DNA of 47,527 nucleotides from Burkholderiales bacterium. GTDB lineage: Bacteria; Pseudomonadota; Gammaproteobacteria; Burkholderiales; SHXO01. Of the stretch, positions 8,603 through 16,644 are shown piece after piece. The DNA is taken from positions 1-47,527 of the forward strand of contig JADZGB010000023.1 of assembly GCA_020854105.1 (NCBI GenBank). Reading direction: 5' to 3'. The position numbers were made by a program, and so were the translations under genes. Numbering within the stretch: the stretch's first letter is position 1; each line of letters begins with the position of its first letter. Under the pieces are notes generated by a model. The model saw only the letters and a program-made list of their open reading frames with translations, had not been told where the DNA came from and did no database searches.

Positions 8603-9745
8603 TCACGGCGCTGATGCAACTGCTCCGGTGCGACGATCGCCCTTGCGGCGATCGGGAAACGCGATGGGACGGTGCACGCGCCGCCTCTCCCCGACGCGTC
8701 GCTCGTGCATGGACGCTGCATGCGACTGCACTGCGGACTCGTGCACCGCTTCGGCGCCTGACACCAGTTCTCCCACACCGGTGTTGGACAGCAGCACCAC
8801 ACCGCTTCCCGATCGCGCGGCAATGATCGACGCCTCGGTCGCGACGTCGGTCGTGCAATATCTTCGCAGGCGAAACAGCGTCCAGAGTCCTGCGAGTGTG
8901 TGGACGCATCGATGCTCGGTACCGGCCTCCTGGCTCAGGATGCGGGATCCCAGGGGCTGAGCACCGCGCGGCAGCGACGGATAGACGTGATGCGTCGCAT
9001 GGGCGTTGAGGCCCCCCATGAGCAGGGACGCGAAGAAGGATTCCGGATAGAGATCCCAGGTGGTACGCAGCTGCCGCAGCACCGGATCGCTGGTCCTGCG
9101 ACCCACGGGCAGGGCGTGCGAGAGCAGTCCCAGATAGTTGCCACACAACAGCAGGAAGAGAATGGCCGGCAGCAGCGCAAGTGGCAGCAGCGACCACAGA
9201 AGCGTCATGCGCACGGACATTCCCAGCCACTCGTGCCACGTCGGCCGGCTGAACAGCCGCACCAGATCCCAGGCGATGTATGTCAGCACCATCGCCAGCA
9301 GGTTCCACAGATCGCCGGCAACGGAGTCCGCCCGCAGGTACATGCCGTCCTCGCGCGAGTAAGGACGGCCGTGATGCACGACGTTGTGACCATACTGCCA
9401 GGAAGCCCTGCTGAACAGCAGGCAGTCGAGCGTCAGGAAGGCGACCACCTGATTCAACCGGCGGCTGGGGAAGAACGCCTGATGCATGGCGTCGTGGCCG
9501 ACCATCAGCAGGCAGAACCACGCCCAGCCGAATGCGAGTGACCCGAGCAGTACCGCGCCGGGTCGCGTCTCGCCGCTCAGCAGCCACAGACTGCCGGCGA
9601 ACGCCGTCAGGTGGATCGCGGCCTGGATCCACCCGGACGCATACGCCGACAGCGGCAGATTTCTGGGTCGCCGCGCTCGAACGCGGTCTTTCAACTGCAC
9701 GTCCAACGATACCGACTGCACGAATCCCCTCCCGACGCGCGCCAC
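8603..9745 (-). CDS. Membrane fatty acid desaturase with Arg-rich C-terminal tail
   Basis: An integral-membrane di-iron desaturase (fatty acid desaturase family, 380 residues) expected to introduce double bonds into acyl lipids. The three histidine boxes are present: GHDAMH (HxxxH), HNVVHH (HxxxHH) and HATHH (HxxHH), placed between hydrophobic hairpins in the usual order. After the catalytic core come about 50 residues of low-similarity linker, then a basic tail with ERRVGERRR and PIAFPDRRKGDRR. This tail aligns without gaps over 28 residues with the end of the HDO-like protein at 4.3-5.2 kb. The exact substrate is unknown; carotenoid or sphingolipid hydroxylase-type activity is an alternative within the superfamily. 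Confidence 0.85.
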   Translation of the reverse strand: MARVGRGFVQSVSLDVQLKDRVRARRPRNLPLSAYASGWIQAAIHLTAFAGSLWLLSGETRPGAVLLGSLAFGWAWFCLLMVGHDAMHQAFFPSRRLNQVVAFLTLDCLLFSRASWQYGHNVVHHGRPYSREDGMYLRADSVAGDLWNLLAMVLTYIAWDLVRLFSRPTWHEWLGMSVRMTLLWSLLPLALLPAILFLLLCGNYLGLLSHALPVGRRTSDPVLRQLRTTWDLYPESFFASLLMGGLNAHATHHVYPSLPRGAQPLGSRILSQEAGTEHRCVHTLAGLWTLFRLRRYCTTDVATEASIIAARSGSGVVLLSNTGVGELVSGAEAVHESAVQSHAASMHERRVGERRRVHRPIAFPDRRKGDRRTGAVASAP

Positions 9746-9989
9746 GGAACCGGATGTCCGAAGAATAGCAGCGACATGGTCCCGAATTTCACGAACGCGA
9801 GTCTAACCCGGCTTGTCCAGAACGCGGTGCCGGGTATCGGAGGCTGTCCAGGCTCACGCGTGCGCTGCTGCACGGTGGCACCATGTACCGGCAGCGGCCG
9901 GGAATGGAAGCGCAGGTGCCGTAGTTCGCCGGCGAGGCGCTGACCTTACGCAAGAGTCGATACGGTGACCTGCGAGGCGAGGCGGTGAC

Positions 9990-10382
9990 CTATTCCTCCT
10001 CGCCGTCTCCTGGCGCGGAGATCCATAGTTCGTAGCCGTCCGGGTCCGGCACGAAGAACTCGCGCGTGTCGTATTCCGTCTCTTCGATATCGCGCACGGG
10101 AAAGCCGCCCTGCTTCAGGCGGGCGTGCGTGCCCTGGATGTCATCCACCCGCAGGTACACGACCCAGCTCTGTCCGATCGCCGGGTTGAGCCGGATCTGC
10201 TTATCGGCCGCGAGCTGCTGCAACATCAGATCGGCACTGCCGGTACGCAGCCAGCACCACGCCATGCGGCCCTCGTCGTCGTAGGAGTCGACGAGATCGA
10301 AGCCAAAGAAGGTCCGATAGAAGTCGAGCGAGCGCTCGAGGTCGGAGACGCCGAGACTGGGAACGAGCTTGGTAGCAGTCAT
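9990..10382 (-). CDS. Glyoxalase/VOC family protein
   Basis: A 130-residue single-module vicinal-oxygen-chelate protein with the beta-alpha-beta-beta-beta pattern: LGVSDLERSLDFYRTFFGFD at the N-terminus and FFVPDPDGYELWIS at the C-terminus. The Glu of GYELWI is a usual metal ligand; the His normally found on the first strand of each half is missing, so it may be a binding or resistance protein and not a glyoxalase I. It is the last gene of the fbaB operon, 19 bases after the Cys-rich secreted protein, and its acidic tail is GDGEEE. The ATG was chosen for homology to the family start. Confidence 0.8.
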   Translation of the reverse strand: MTATKLVPSLGVSDLERSLDFYRTFFGFDLVDSYDDEGRMAWCWLRTGSADLMLQQLAADKQIRLNPAIGQSWVVYLRVDDIQGTHARLKQGGFPVRDIEETEYDTREFFVPDPDGYELWISAPGDGEEE

Positions 10383-10401
10383 GGGATGGTCCCGTGCAGC
10401 G

Positions 10402-10785
10402 CTATTGCACCGCGCGACAGTGCTGCTGAATGCACGCAAGCGCGGGCTCGAGCACGATTTCGCATGAACCGACGCCCGACCTGTCGCGCAGGATCTCCTC
10501 CTGCAGGAAGGTGTACTCGAACGCCTTGGCCTCGAGCAGTTCCTTCTTGCCGGTCAGGCTGGAGAAGACGACATACTCGTCGGGGCCGCCGCAGTCGCGC
10601 TTGCCGATGGGAATCGCACGGCAGTGGACCACGTTGTTGCAGCGGCCGTCGCCCGCCAGCTGCGCGATCTCCTCGCGCAGGCGGATCAGTTCGGCCTCGG
10701 CGTTGCTGCCGCCCGCCGAGGCTGTCACGGCGACGAGCACCGCGGCCACAGCGGCAGCGGTGCGCGCGCACACGCGCACGCGCAC
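10402..10785 (-). CDS. Secreted Cys-rich protein of unknown function
   Basis: The start was set at a GTG because GGGGGAGA lies seven bases upstream and the product then begins with a clean signal peptide (RVRVCARTAAAV to TASA). The mature part has a short helix rich in Glu/Leu/Arg and six cysteines: DGRC, VHCRAI, DCGGPDEYVVFSS near the middle and GSC, LAC, QHC at the end. Three disulfides in the periplasm are plausible. The C-x5-CR-x7-CGGP-x-x-Y pattern recurs, as far as I recall, in uncharacterised proteobacterial exported proteins. It sits between a 44-residue exported peptide and a VOC protein behind fbaB. No function can be assigned. Confidence 0.7.
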   Translation of the reverse strand: MRVRVCARTAAAVAAVLVAVTASAGGSNAEAELIRLREEIAQLAGDGRCNNVVHCRAIPIGKRDCGGPDEYVVFSSLTGKKELLEAKAFEYTFLQEEILRDRSGVGSCEIVLEPALACIQQHCRAVQ

Positions 10786-10822
10786 ATCGCATCTCCCCCC
10801 GGCAGCGAAATGCATCGAATTG

Positions 10823-10957
10823 CTAGCGATCGATCACACCGCAGGCCGCGCGCGCACCACCGGCGCAACCCTTCACCTCGCCTTCCGGACAATAGGAATC
10901 GGCGGCGGCGTGGATGATGCCCAGCGCCAGCATGGTGAAGCTCGCGAGTGCCTTCAT
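10823..10957 (-). CDS. Small secreted Cys-containing peptide (44 residues)
   Basis: A short gene with a strong AGGAG ribosome site that overlaps the fbaB stop codon region. It encodes MKALASFTMLALGIIHAAA, a typical signal peptide, followed by only about 25 mature residues with three cysteines (SYCPEGEVKGC and RAAC). It starts nine bases after fbaB and precedes the six-Cys exported protein, so the two small exported products are probably co-expressed. An odd Cys count suggests either a dimer or a disulfide with the neighbour. No similarity is recognised. Coding status is supported by the ribosome site, signal peptide and spacing only. Confidence 0.6.
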   Translation of the reverse strand: MKALASFTMLALGIIHAAADSYCPEGEVKGCAGGARAACGVIDR

Positions 10958-10966
10958 GCCGCTCTC

Positions 10967-12046
<1,080 letters not shown>

Positions 12047-12131
12047 CTGCCTGTTCCTCCAAGAAAGTCCTGCAGCAAGTAGCGCCCCGGGAGGGCCCGT
12101 GACCGGGCCGCGCGGGGTCGCGTCTTCACCC

Positions 12132-12144
12132 CGCTATGATAGCG
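12132..12144. promoter_or_regulatory. Perfect 13-bp palindrome between fbaB and the carbonic anhydrase gene
   Basis: CGCTAT-G-ATAGCG is a perfect inverted repeat containing TATGAT, which could also serve as a -10 box for the plus-strand gene. It is about 40 bases before the GTG start. No fitting -35 is seen, so an operator or an activator-dependent promoter are both possible. Confidence 0.35.
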
Positions 12145-12181
12145 TGCAGGGAATAACCCCTACTCGAGGAGCAAACGCAAC

Positions 12182-12703
12182 GTGAAGTACCAGTACGGAG
12201 AGCGCAGGGTCGAATGCCGCGGCGAGACCTACATCGCCGACAACGCCACCGTGATCGGCTCGGTGATCCTGGAAAACCTGGCCAGCGTGTGGTTCAACGC
12301 CGTGGTCCGGGCCGACAACGACCTGATCGTCATCGGCGAGGGCAGCAACGTCCAGGACTGCGCAGTGCTGCACACCGACCCGGGCATTACCCTGCGCATC
12401 GGCAAGGGCGTTACCGTGGGCCACATGGTGATGCTGCACGGCTGCGAGATTGCCGACAACACGCTGATCGGCATCAAGAGCGTGATCCTGAACCACGTGA
12501 AGATCGGCAAGAACTGCATCATCGGCGCCAATTCGCTGATCACCGAGGGCAAGGAGATCCCGGACAACAGCCTGGTGATGGGCTCGCCCGGCAAGGTGGT
12601 GCGCGAGATCAACGAGAAGGATCTGCTGCTTATCCGCATGAATGCGGAGAACTACCTGGAGAAGGTCAGGCTGTATCGGCAGCAGTTCCAGCTCCAGGCT
12701 TGA
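12182..12703 (+). CDS. Gamma-class carbonic anhydrase family protein
   Basis: A 173-residue left-handed beta-helix protein of the YrdA/PaaY group. Hexapeptide repeats run through most of the chain (for example NATVIGSVIL, GNNV-like SNVQDC, DNTLIGIKSV, KNCIIGANSL). The zinc-ligand histidines occur in VLHTD, VGHMVMLHGC. The C-terminal helix EKDLLLIRMNAENYLEKVRLYRQ packs against the helix in relatives. The reaction is CO2 hydration in some members, but many YrdA-like proteins have no proven activity. The start is GTG with GAGGAG upstream. It is followed by palindromic repeats and no partner gene. Confidence 0.9.
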   Translation: MKYQYGERRVECRGETYIADNATVIGSVILENLASVWFNAVVRADNDLIVIGEGSNVQDCAVLHTDPGITLRIGKGVTVGHMVMLHGCEIADNTLIGIKSVILNHVKIGKNCIIGANSLITEGKEIPDNSLVMGSPGKVVREINEKDLLLIRMNAENYLEKVRLYRQQFQLQA

Positions 12704-12757
12704 GGCGTGGCAGGTCCCGTCACACCGGCACGTGACAAGGACGATTCCAACCCGCCG

Positions 12758-12940
12758 CCCCGGCGAACGCCGGGGCCCAGCGATGAGATCCGGGTGGTTC
12801 GCATCATTATTGCTCTGGATCCCGGCGAACGCCGGGGCCCAGCGAAAACAGAAAGGGCCCTTCTCAGTTTTGGCTGGATCCTGGTTTTCGCCGGGATGAC
12901 GAAGCGACCCCGGGATGACGATGTGACCCCGGGATGACAA
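12758..12940. repeat. Cluster of CCGGCGAA(A/C)GCCGGG palindromic repeats
   Basis: Two copies of CCCGGCGAACGCCGGGGCCCAG point one way and one copy of GGTTTTCGCCGGGATGAC the other way, followed by two truncated CCCCGGGATGAC ends. The stretch between the head-to-head copies contains GGGCCCTTCTC, also present in the same position in the cluster at 31.8 kb. This is the REP-like family seen at several other sites in the window. Confidence 0.85.
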
Positions 12941-12952
12941 CCGCCGTCCGGA

Positions 12953-13285
12953 TCACTTCAGTTGAAGGAAATTCGACGCCACCCACCCCTCGAGACTCGT
13001 GCATGCCCCGGAACTGAACCGCACTCGCACCCAGTAGATGGGCGAGGATTCCGTAGCTGCGGATTCGAGGATGATGGCCTCGTCTCCCGCCGTCGCAGCG
13101 CAGACGCGGTTCGCGGGTGCAGTACTGGGCCGCACCAGATGCGTGAGATCACGCAGCACGTGCACCGGACCGGCCGCCAGTGCCACCCGGACCGGGTCCG
13201 GGAACGCTGGCGATGTGTTCAGCAGCGTGGCCAGCCCCAGACACCAGGCTCGCCGTACCAAACCGGCCGTCCTTGCATGATTCAT
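12953..13285 (-). CDS. Small exported SH3-like protein
   Basis: A 110-residue exported protein with a signal peptide (MNHARTAGLVRRAW, hydrophobic LGLATLL) and a C-terminal half that looks like a bacterial SH3 fold: IYWVRVRFSSG, then GWVASNFLQLK, with cysteines that may pair. Such domains often bind cell-wall peptides, but no partner is known here. The start was chosen for GGAGAG upstream, not the earlier ATG. It is the last gene of a four-gene operon of exported proteins, 26 bases behind the phospholipase-like gene. Confidence 0.6.
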   Translation of the reverse strand: MNHARTAGLVRRAWCLGLATLLNTSPAFPDPVRVALAAGPVHVLRDLTHLVRPSTAPANRVCAATAGDEAIILESAATESSPIYWVRVRFSSGACTSLEGWVASNFLQLK

Positions 13286-13311
13286 CGTGATCTCTCCGTG
13301 AGCTGACTCGG

Positions 13312-15975
13312 TCACTGCGCTGCCACGTCGATCCCCGGCAGGCTGCGCGTCATCGGAATGAAGGCCATGCCGAACACTCCCGGATCCACGGTACCGGCGG
13401 GCAGTTCACCCGCGCGCTGCCAGGTCTCGCCGGCGTCCACCGACTTGTACAGCGCGTGCCGGTCCGTGGCTGCGGTGTCGTGGAAGTACGCAAGGACGAC
13501 GCCGCTCCCCACCACCGTCATCTGCCACAGCGAGTAGTAGTCGGGGGCTCCGTATTGCATCTCGGCTGGAAAGCCCACCGGCGTCCAGCTCAGTCCACCG
13601 TCGACGGAGCGGACGAACTCGTGCAGGGTTCCGCCGCCGGAGACGTATCTGTTCGCCAGCAGGACCGGTTGGCCGGCGGGGTCGGCAACGAGCTTTCCAT
13701 CCACCAGGGCGTGCCTGCCCAGGTACACCACGTGATCCAGATCGATCTGCGCGGCCGCCAGCCAGGAAGCTCCTGCAGTGGTGCTCTCGAAGAGAACCGG
13801 CTCGTAGAAACTGCATTGACCGAACGAACAGGGTCCCGAATGCGTGTAGCGGCGCCCCATCGCGACGTAGCGCCCGTTCCCCATGTAGGCCGGTACCCGC
13901 AGCCGCCGTTCCAGGCCGGCGATGGCCACGCCGGCACTCCACGTGGCGCCGTGATCGGACGAGCGCGCGAGCATGGCCTGCGAGCCGCGCGGCGTCTCTG
14001 CAGTGACAGGCACCTTCTCCTCGTATGTACTGATCAGTTGCGGGCCGCCAGCCGGGGCGGCGTCCCGGCGCAGGGCAGCCGCCTGTGATCCGCTCGCGCT
14101 GACATTGATCCAGTGGCTGCCCGCGTCCAGCGAGATCAGCGATTCGCTGAGCAATCCGCCGCCGCCGAGGTAGCGCAGGAAGTTCGGTCCGCCTGCGGTC
14201 GTGCCTGCCTTCTTCCAGCTGCCGCCCAGATCAGGGGAGCGGTACAGGTCGTATGCCGTCCCGCTGCGCGTGAGCGCCGACACCAGAAGGTCGCCGCCGG
14301 ACACGTACCTGGCCGCCAGGGCGCCGATCGCCCCGGCCTCCGGCCGCTCGCTGCCCATCTCGCCATCGAAGACGAGGATGTACTCGCCCGGGAAGCGCGG
14401 CGCGGGGTCCGCGGGAGGCGAGAACATCAGACCATTGCTCCGGCCGCCTGCCGGGATTCCCAGATCGTGCCAGGTTCGATCCGGCATCGTTCCGGCAACG
14501 GGATGGCGCCTGCCGTCCGCACCGTCGTAATGCAGCGTGAAGCTGCCCTTGATGTCCTCACTTCCCAGATTGCGGATCACCCACGTCCCGGGCTGCTCCG
14601 GATCCGGATAAAAATCGAGGCGCCCGCGGAAGAAGTAGTCGATCAGGCCGGCGGAGTACGCCACCGCGCGCGGCACGAGCAGCCTTGCCTGGTCGTCATA
14701 CACCTGCCGGTTCATGCTGTACTGCGTGTCGATGGGCACGATGCCCTGGCCGGCCCAGGCATCGAAGACCGACTCCGTGGTCATCCGGATGTTGTCCAGG
14801 GCCCCGGTCTGGCGATCGTGTACGGTGCCGCGCAGGAAGCTGACTTCGGCAGGAAGACCGATGCCGATCGAAAGCGGTGCGTTCTCCTTCTGATAATTGC
14901 CCGCGATCGAAGCGGGTGAGGGATAGGACAGGGCGGCTGGCGATCCGAAGTTCGAATCCTCGGTGAAGAACTCCCGATTACTGTAGTCGGCCAGTCCCTG
15001 CCCGCTCGCGCCCGTGCTCCAGTAATCGCTGTAGCGGGCGAAGCGCGGAATGGGGTGATTGCCGTAGTCCAGCAGCGGTGCAGTCTCGACCCCGCCGAGA
15101 AAGCTGTACACCGTGGAGCCGAGCGCCCGCGCGTCGATCCACGCCTCGAACACCGAGCCCGGATGAGGATCGTTGCGCGTATGTTGCGGCTGCGCCATGT
15201 CCTGCACGAGGTGGACGGCGTCGCCGAGTGCGCGAAATGCCGTCGCCCACCAGGCATTGCGGATCTGCTCGGGCGTCTGCGCCTTGCCATCGGGCAGAGG
15301 CTCCAGCGGCTGGCGATCCAGCGAGCGGCGTCCGGTCAGGGCGCGATACATCGCCTCGCGCGCAGCCATCAGGGAGAAGTGGTTGCGGCTGAGCAGATCG
15401 GGTTCATTCGGGCTGGCGAACGCATCGATGCTGCCTGTCGCCCAGTCCGGCGCCTTCTTGCCGCCCATGAAGCCGCGCATGTAAAGCGGATCGTAGAAGT
15501 GGTGCAGTACCCGGTCGAAGTCGCCGTGCGGGTCTCCACCGTTGGGTCCTCGGGGGTTGCACTCCGTGGCGCGCAGGTGCACCGCATTCGCGACGGTCGC
15601 ACCGATGCAGCCGAACCAGGTGAGGTCGTCCTCGCGGATGGCACCGCGTATGAGCCAGGCGGCGATGGAGCCCGCAGGCTGCTCTCCTAGGAACTGCTTC
15701 GAGCTATCGAAGACATGCGCTTCACGCTCCATGACGTCGCCGCCTGCATTTGTCATAGCATCGAAGTACACGTTTGCCAGGCGCATATCGGGGCCGAGCA
15801 GACCAAGACTGGGTAGATATGTTGCATCGGTCTGGAGAACTGAGCGAAAGAAGGCTTCCTCCGTGATTCGAGCGTGAGCTCCGAGCTCGTACGCGCACGC
15901 GTCCAGACCCAAGATGGCAAGTGTAACCACCACAACACTCAGCACATAAGGACTAAGCGCCACAGGATCTCCCAT
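13312..15975 (-). CDS. Exported zinc phospholipase C / S1-P1 nuclease-like enzyme fused to BNR repeats
   Basis: An 887-residue protein with an N-terminal hydrophobic export signal (ending near DACA). The first ~350 residues resemble the all-helical zinc enzymes of the phospholipase C/S1-P1 nuclease superfamily. GAHARITEEAF follows the signal, HHFYDP lies in the middle, and GDAVHLVQDMAQPQHTRND gives the H-x3-D-x5-H zinc-ligand helix. A middle region (IRNLGSEDIKGSF) looks like an Ig-type sandwich. The C-terminal ~330 residues carry Asp-box/BNR motifs (SSDHGATWSAG, SVDGGLSWTPVG, SVDAGETWQRAG), suggesting a sialidase-like propeller. A lipase, nuclease or other phosphodiester hydrolase are all possible. 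It is third in the operon, 18 bases after the regulatory-like protein. Confidence 0.75.
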   Translation of the reverse strand: MGDPVALSPYVLSVVVVTLAILGLDACAYELGAHARITEEAFFRSVLQTDATYLPSLGLLGPDMRLANVYFDAMTNAGGDVMEREAHVFDSSKQFLGEQPAGSIAAWLIRGAIREDDLTWFGCIGATVANAVHLRATECNPRGPNGGDPHGDFDRVLHHFYDPLYMRGFMGGKKAPDWATGSIDAFASPNEPDLLSRNHFSLMAAREAMYRALTGRRSLDRQPLEPLPDGKAQTPEQIRNAWWATAFRALGDAVHLVQDMAQPQHTRNDPHPGSVFEAWIDARALGSTVYSFLGGVETAPLLDYGNHPIPRFARYSDYWSTGASGQGLADYSNREFFTEDSNFGSPAALSYPSPASIAGNYQKENAPLSIGIGLPAEVSFLRGTVHDRQTGALDNIRMTTESVFDAWAGQGIVPIDTQYSMNRQVYDDQARLLVPRAVAYSAGLIDYFFRGRLDFYPDPEQPGTWVIRNLGSEDIKGSFTLHYDGADGRRHPVAGTMPDRTWHDLGIPAGGRSNGLMFSPPADPAPRFPGEYILVFDGEMGSERPEAGAIGALAARYVSGGDLLVSALTRSGTAYDLYRSPDLGGSWKKAGTTAGGPNFLRYLGGGGLLSESLISLDAGSHWINVSASGSQAAALRRDAAPAGGPQLISTYEEKVPVTAETPRGSQAMLARSSDHGATWSAGVAIAGLERRLRVPAYMGNGRYVAMGRRYTHSGPCSFGQCSFYEPVLFESTTAGASWLAAAQIDLDHVVYLGRHALVDGKLVADPAGQPVLLANRYVSGGGTLHEFVRSVDGGLSWTPVGFPAEMQYGAPDYYSLWQMTVVGSGVVLAYFHDTAATDRHALYKSVDAGETWQRAGELPAGTVDPGVFGMAFIPMTRSLPGIDVAAQ

Positions 15976-15993
15976 CTATACACGTCAGCATTC

Positions 15994-16644
15994 CTAGAAA
16001 GCCCGTTTCAGTGCTTCCTCTCTTCCTATCTCAAGCGCTTCGACTTCCATTCGAAAGCCTTTCTCTGCATTTTCTCGACGCATCTCGGGTGCCACTCGAA
16101 CGGCCTCGGCGTAGAGCGCCTTGTACAGATCCAACGCCTTTCGCTTCAGCTCCCGATCGCTCCCGCATCCGTTCAGAATGAAATAGCCGTACAGCTCTTC
16201 CAGCCGGTTGTCGCCGCTCTGCGCACCCGGCTTCAGGAAGATCGTGTCCTGCCAGCCGGGATCCACGCGGGCGATGGACATTCCTTCCGCGTACACCATG
16301 ACGCCCTCGCGCATGGCCTGGAGCAGCGGATCACGCCGGATCGATACGCCCGCCCAGGCGGGCGAGATGAAGTACTCGCCTGCCTCGTCGGTCCTGGCGA
16401 CCCGGAACGCGATACAGGAAGAGCGGCCACCGCCCAGCGTCATGCCGAACGCATTCCAGAGGCGCACCACGTATGCCCCGGCAACGGGTTTGCCGGTGGA
16501 TTCGTCCACGACGCGCCCGAATTCCGGCAGTGTCCAGCCTGCCACCCACCAGACCGCGAGAATGCCGGCCAGCCACTTGGCCCATTTCGGCCACTGCCCG
16601 ATCCGCCGCCAGCTGCGGCGATTCACATCTGCTGGATCCGCCAT
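15994..16644 (-). CDS. Membrane-anchored carboxypeptidase-regulatory-like domain protein
   Basis: A 216-residue protein with an N-terminal basic segment, one membrane helix (WAKWLAGILAVWWVAGW) and then a periplasmic beta-sandwich of the carboxypeptidase-regulatory type. Marks of this fold are GRVVDESTGKPVAGAYVV and TDEAGEYFI. The C-terminal third is helical and charged. The start overlaps the end of the preceding propeller/PKD gene by 22 bases, indicating translational coupling, and the phospholipase-like gene follows after 18 bases. The function is unknown; a scaffold for the exported partners is the simplest idea. Confidence 0.65.
   Translation of the reverse strand: MADPADVNRRSWRRIGQWPKWAKWLAGILAVWWVAGWTLPEFGRVVDESTGKPVAGAYVVRLWNAFGMTLGGGRSSCIAFRVARTDEAGEYFISPAWAGVSIRRDPLLQAMREGVMVYAEGMSIARVDPGWQDTIFLKPGAQSGDNRLEELYGYFILNGCGSDRELKRKALDLYKALYAEAVRVAPEMRRENAEKGFRMEVEALEIGREEALKRAF

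Noticed and set aside
12134-12940. A 268-codon minus-strand frame over the carbonic anhydrase gene
   Set aside because: His/Asp-rich antisense of a hexapeptide-repeat gene, starting inside palindromic repeats.
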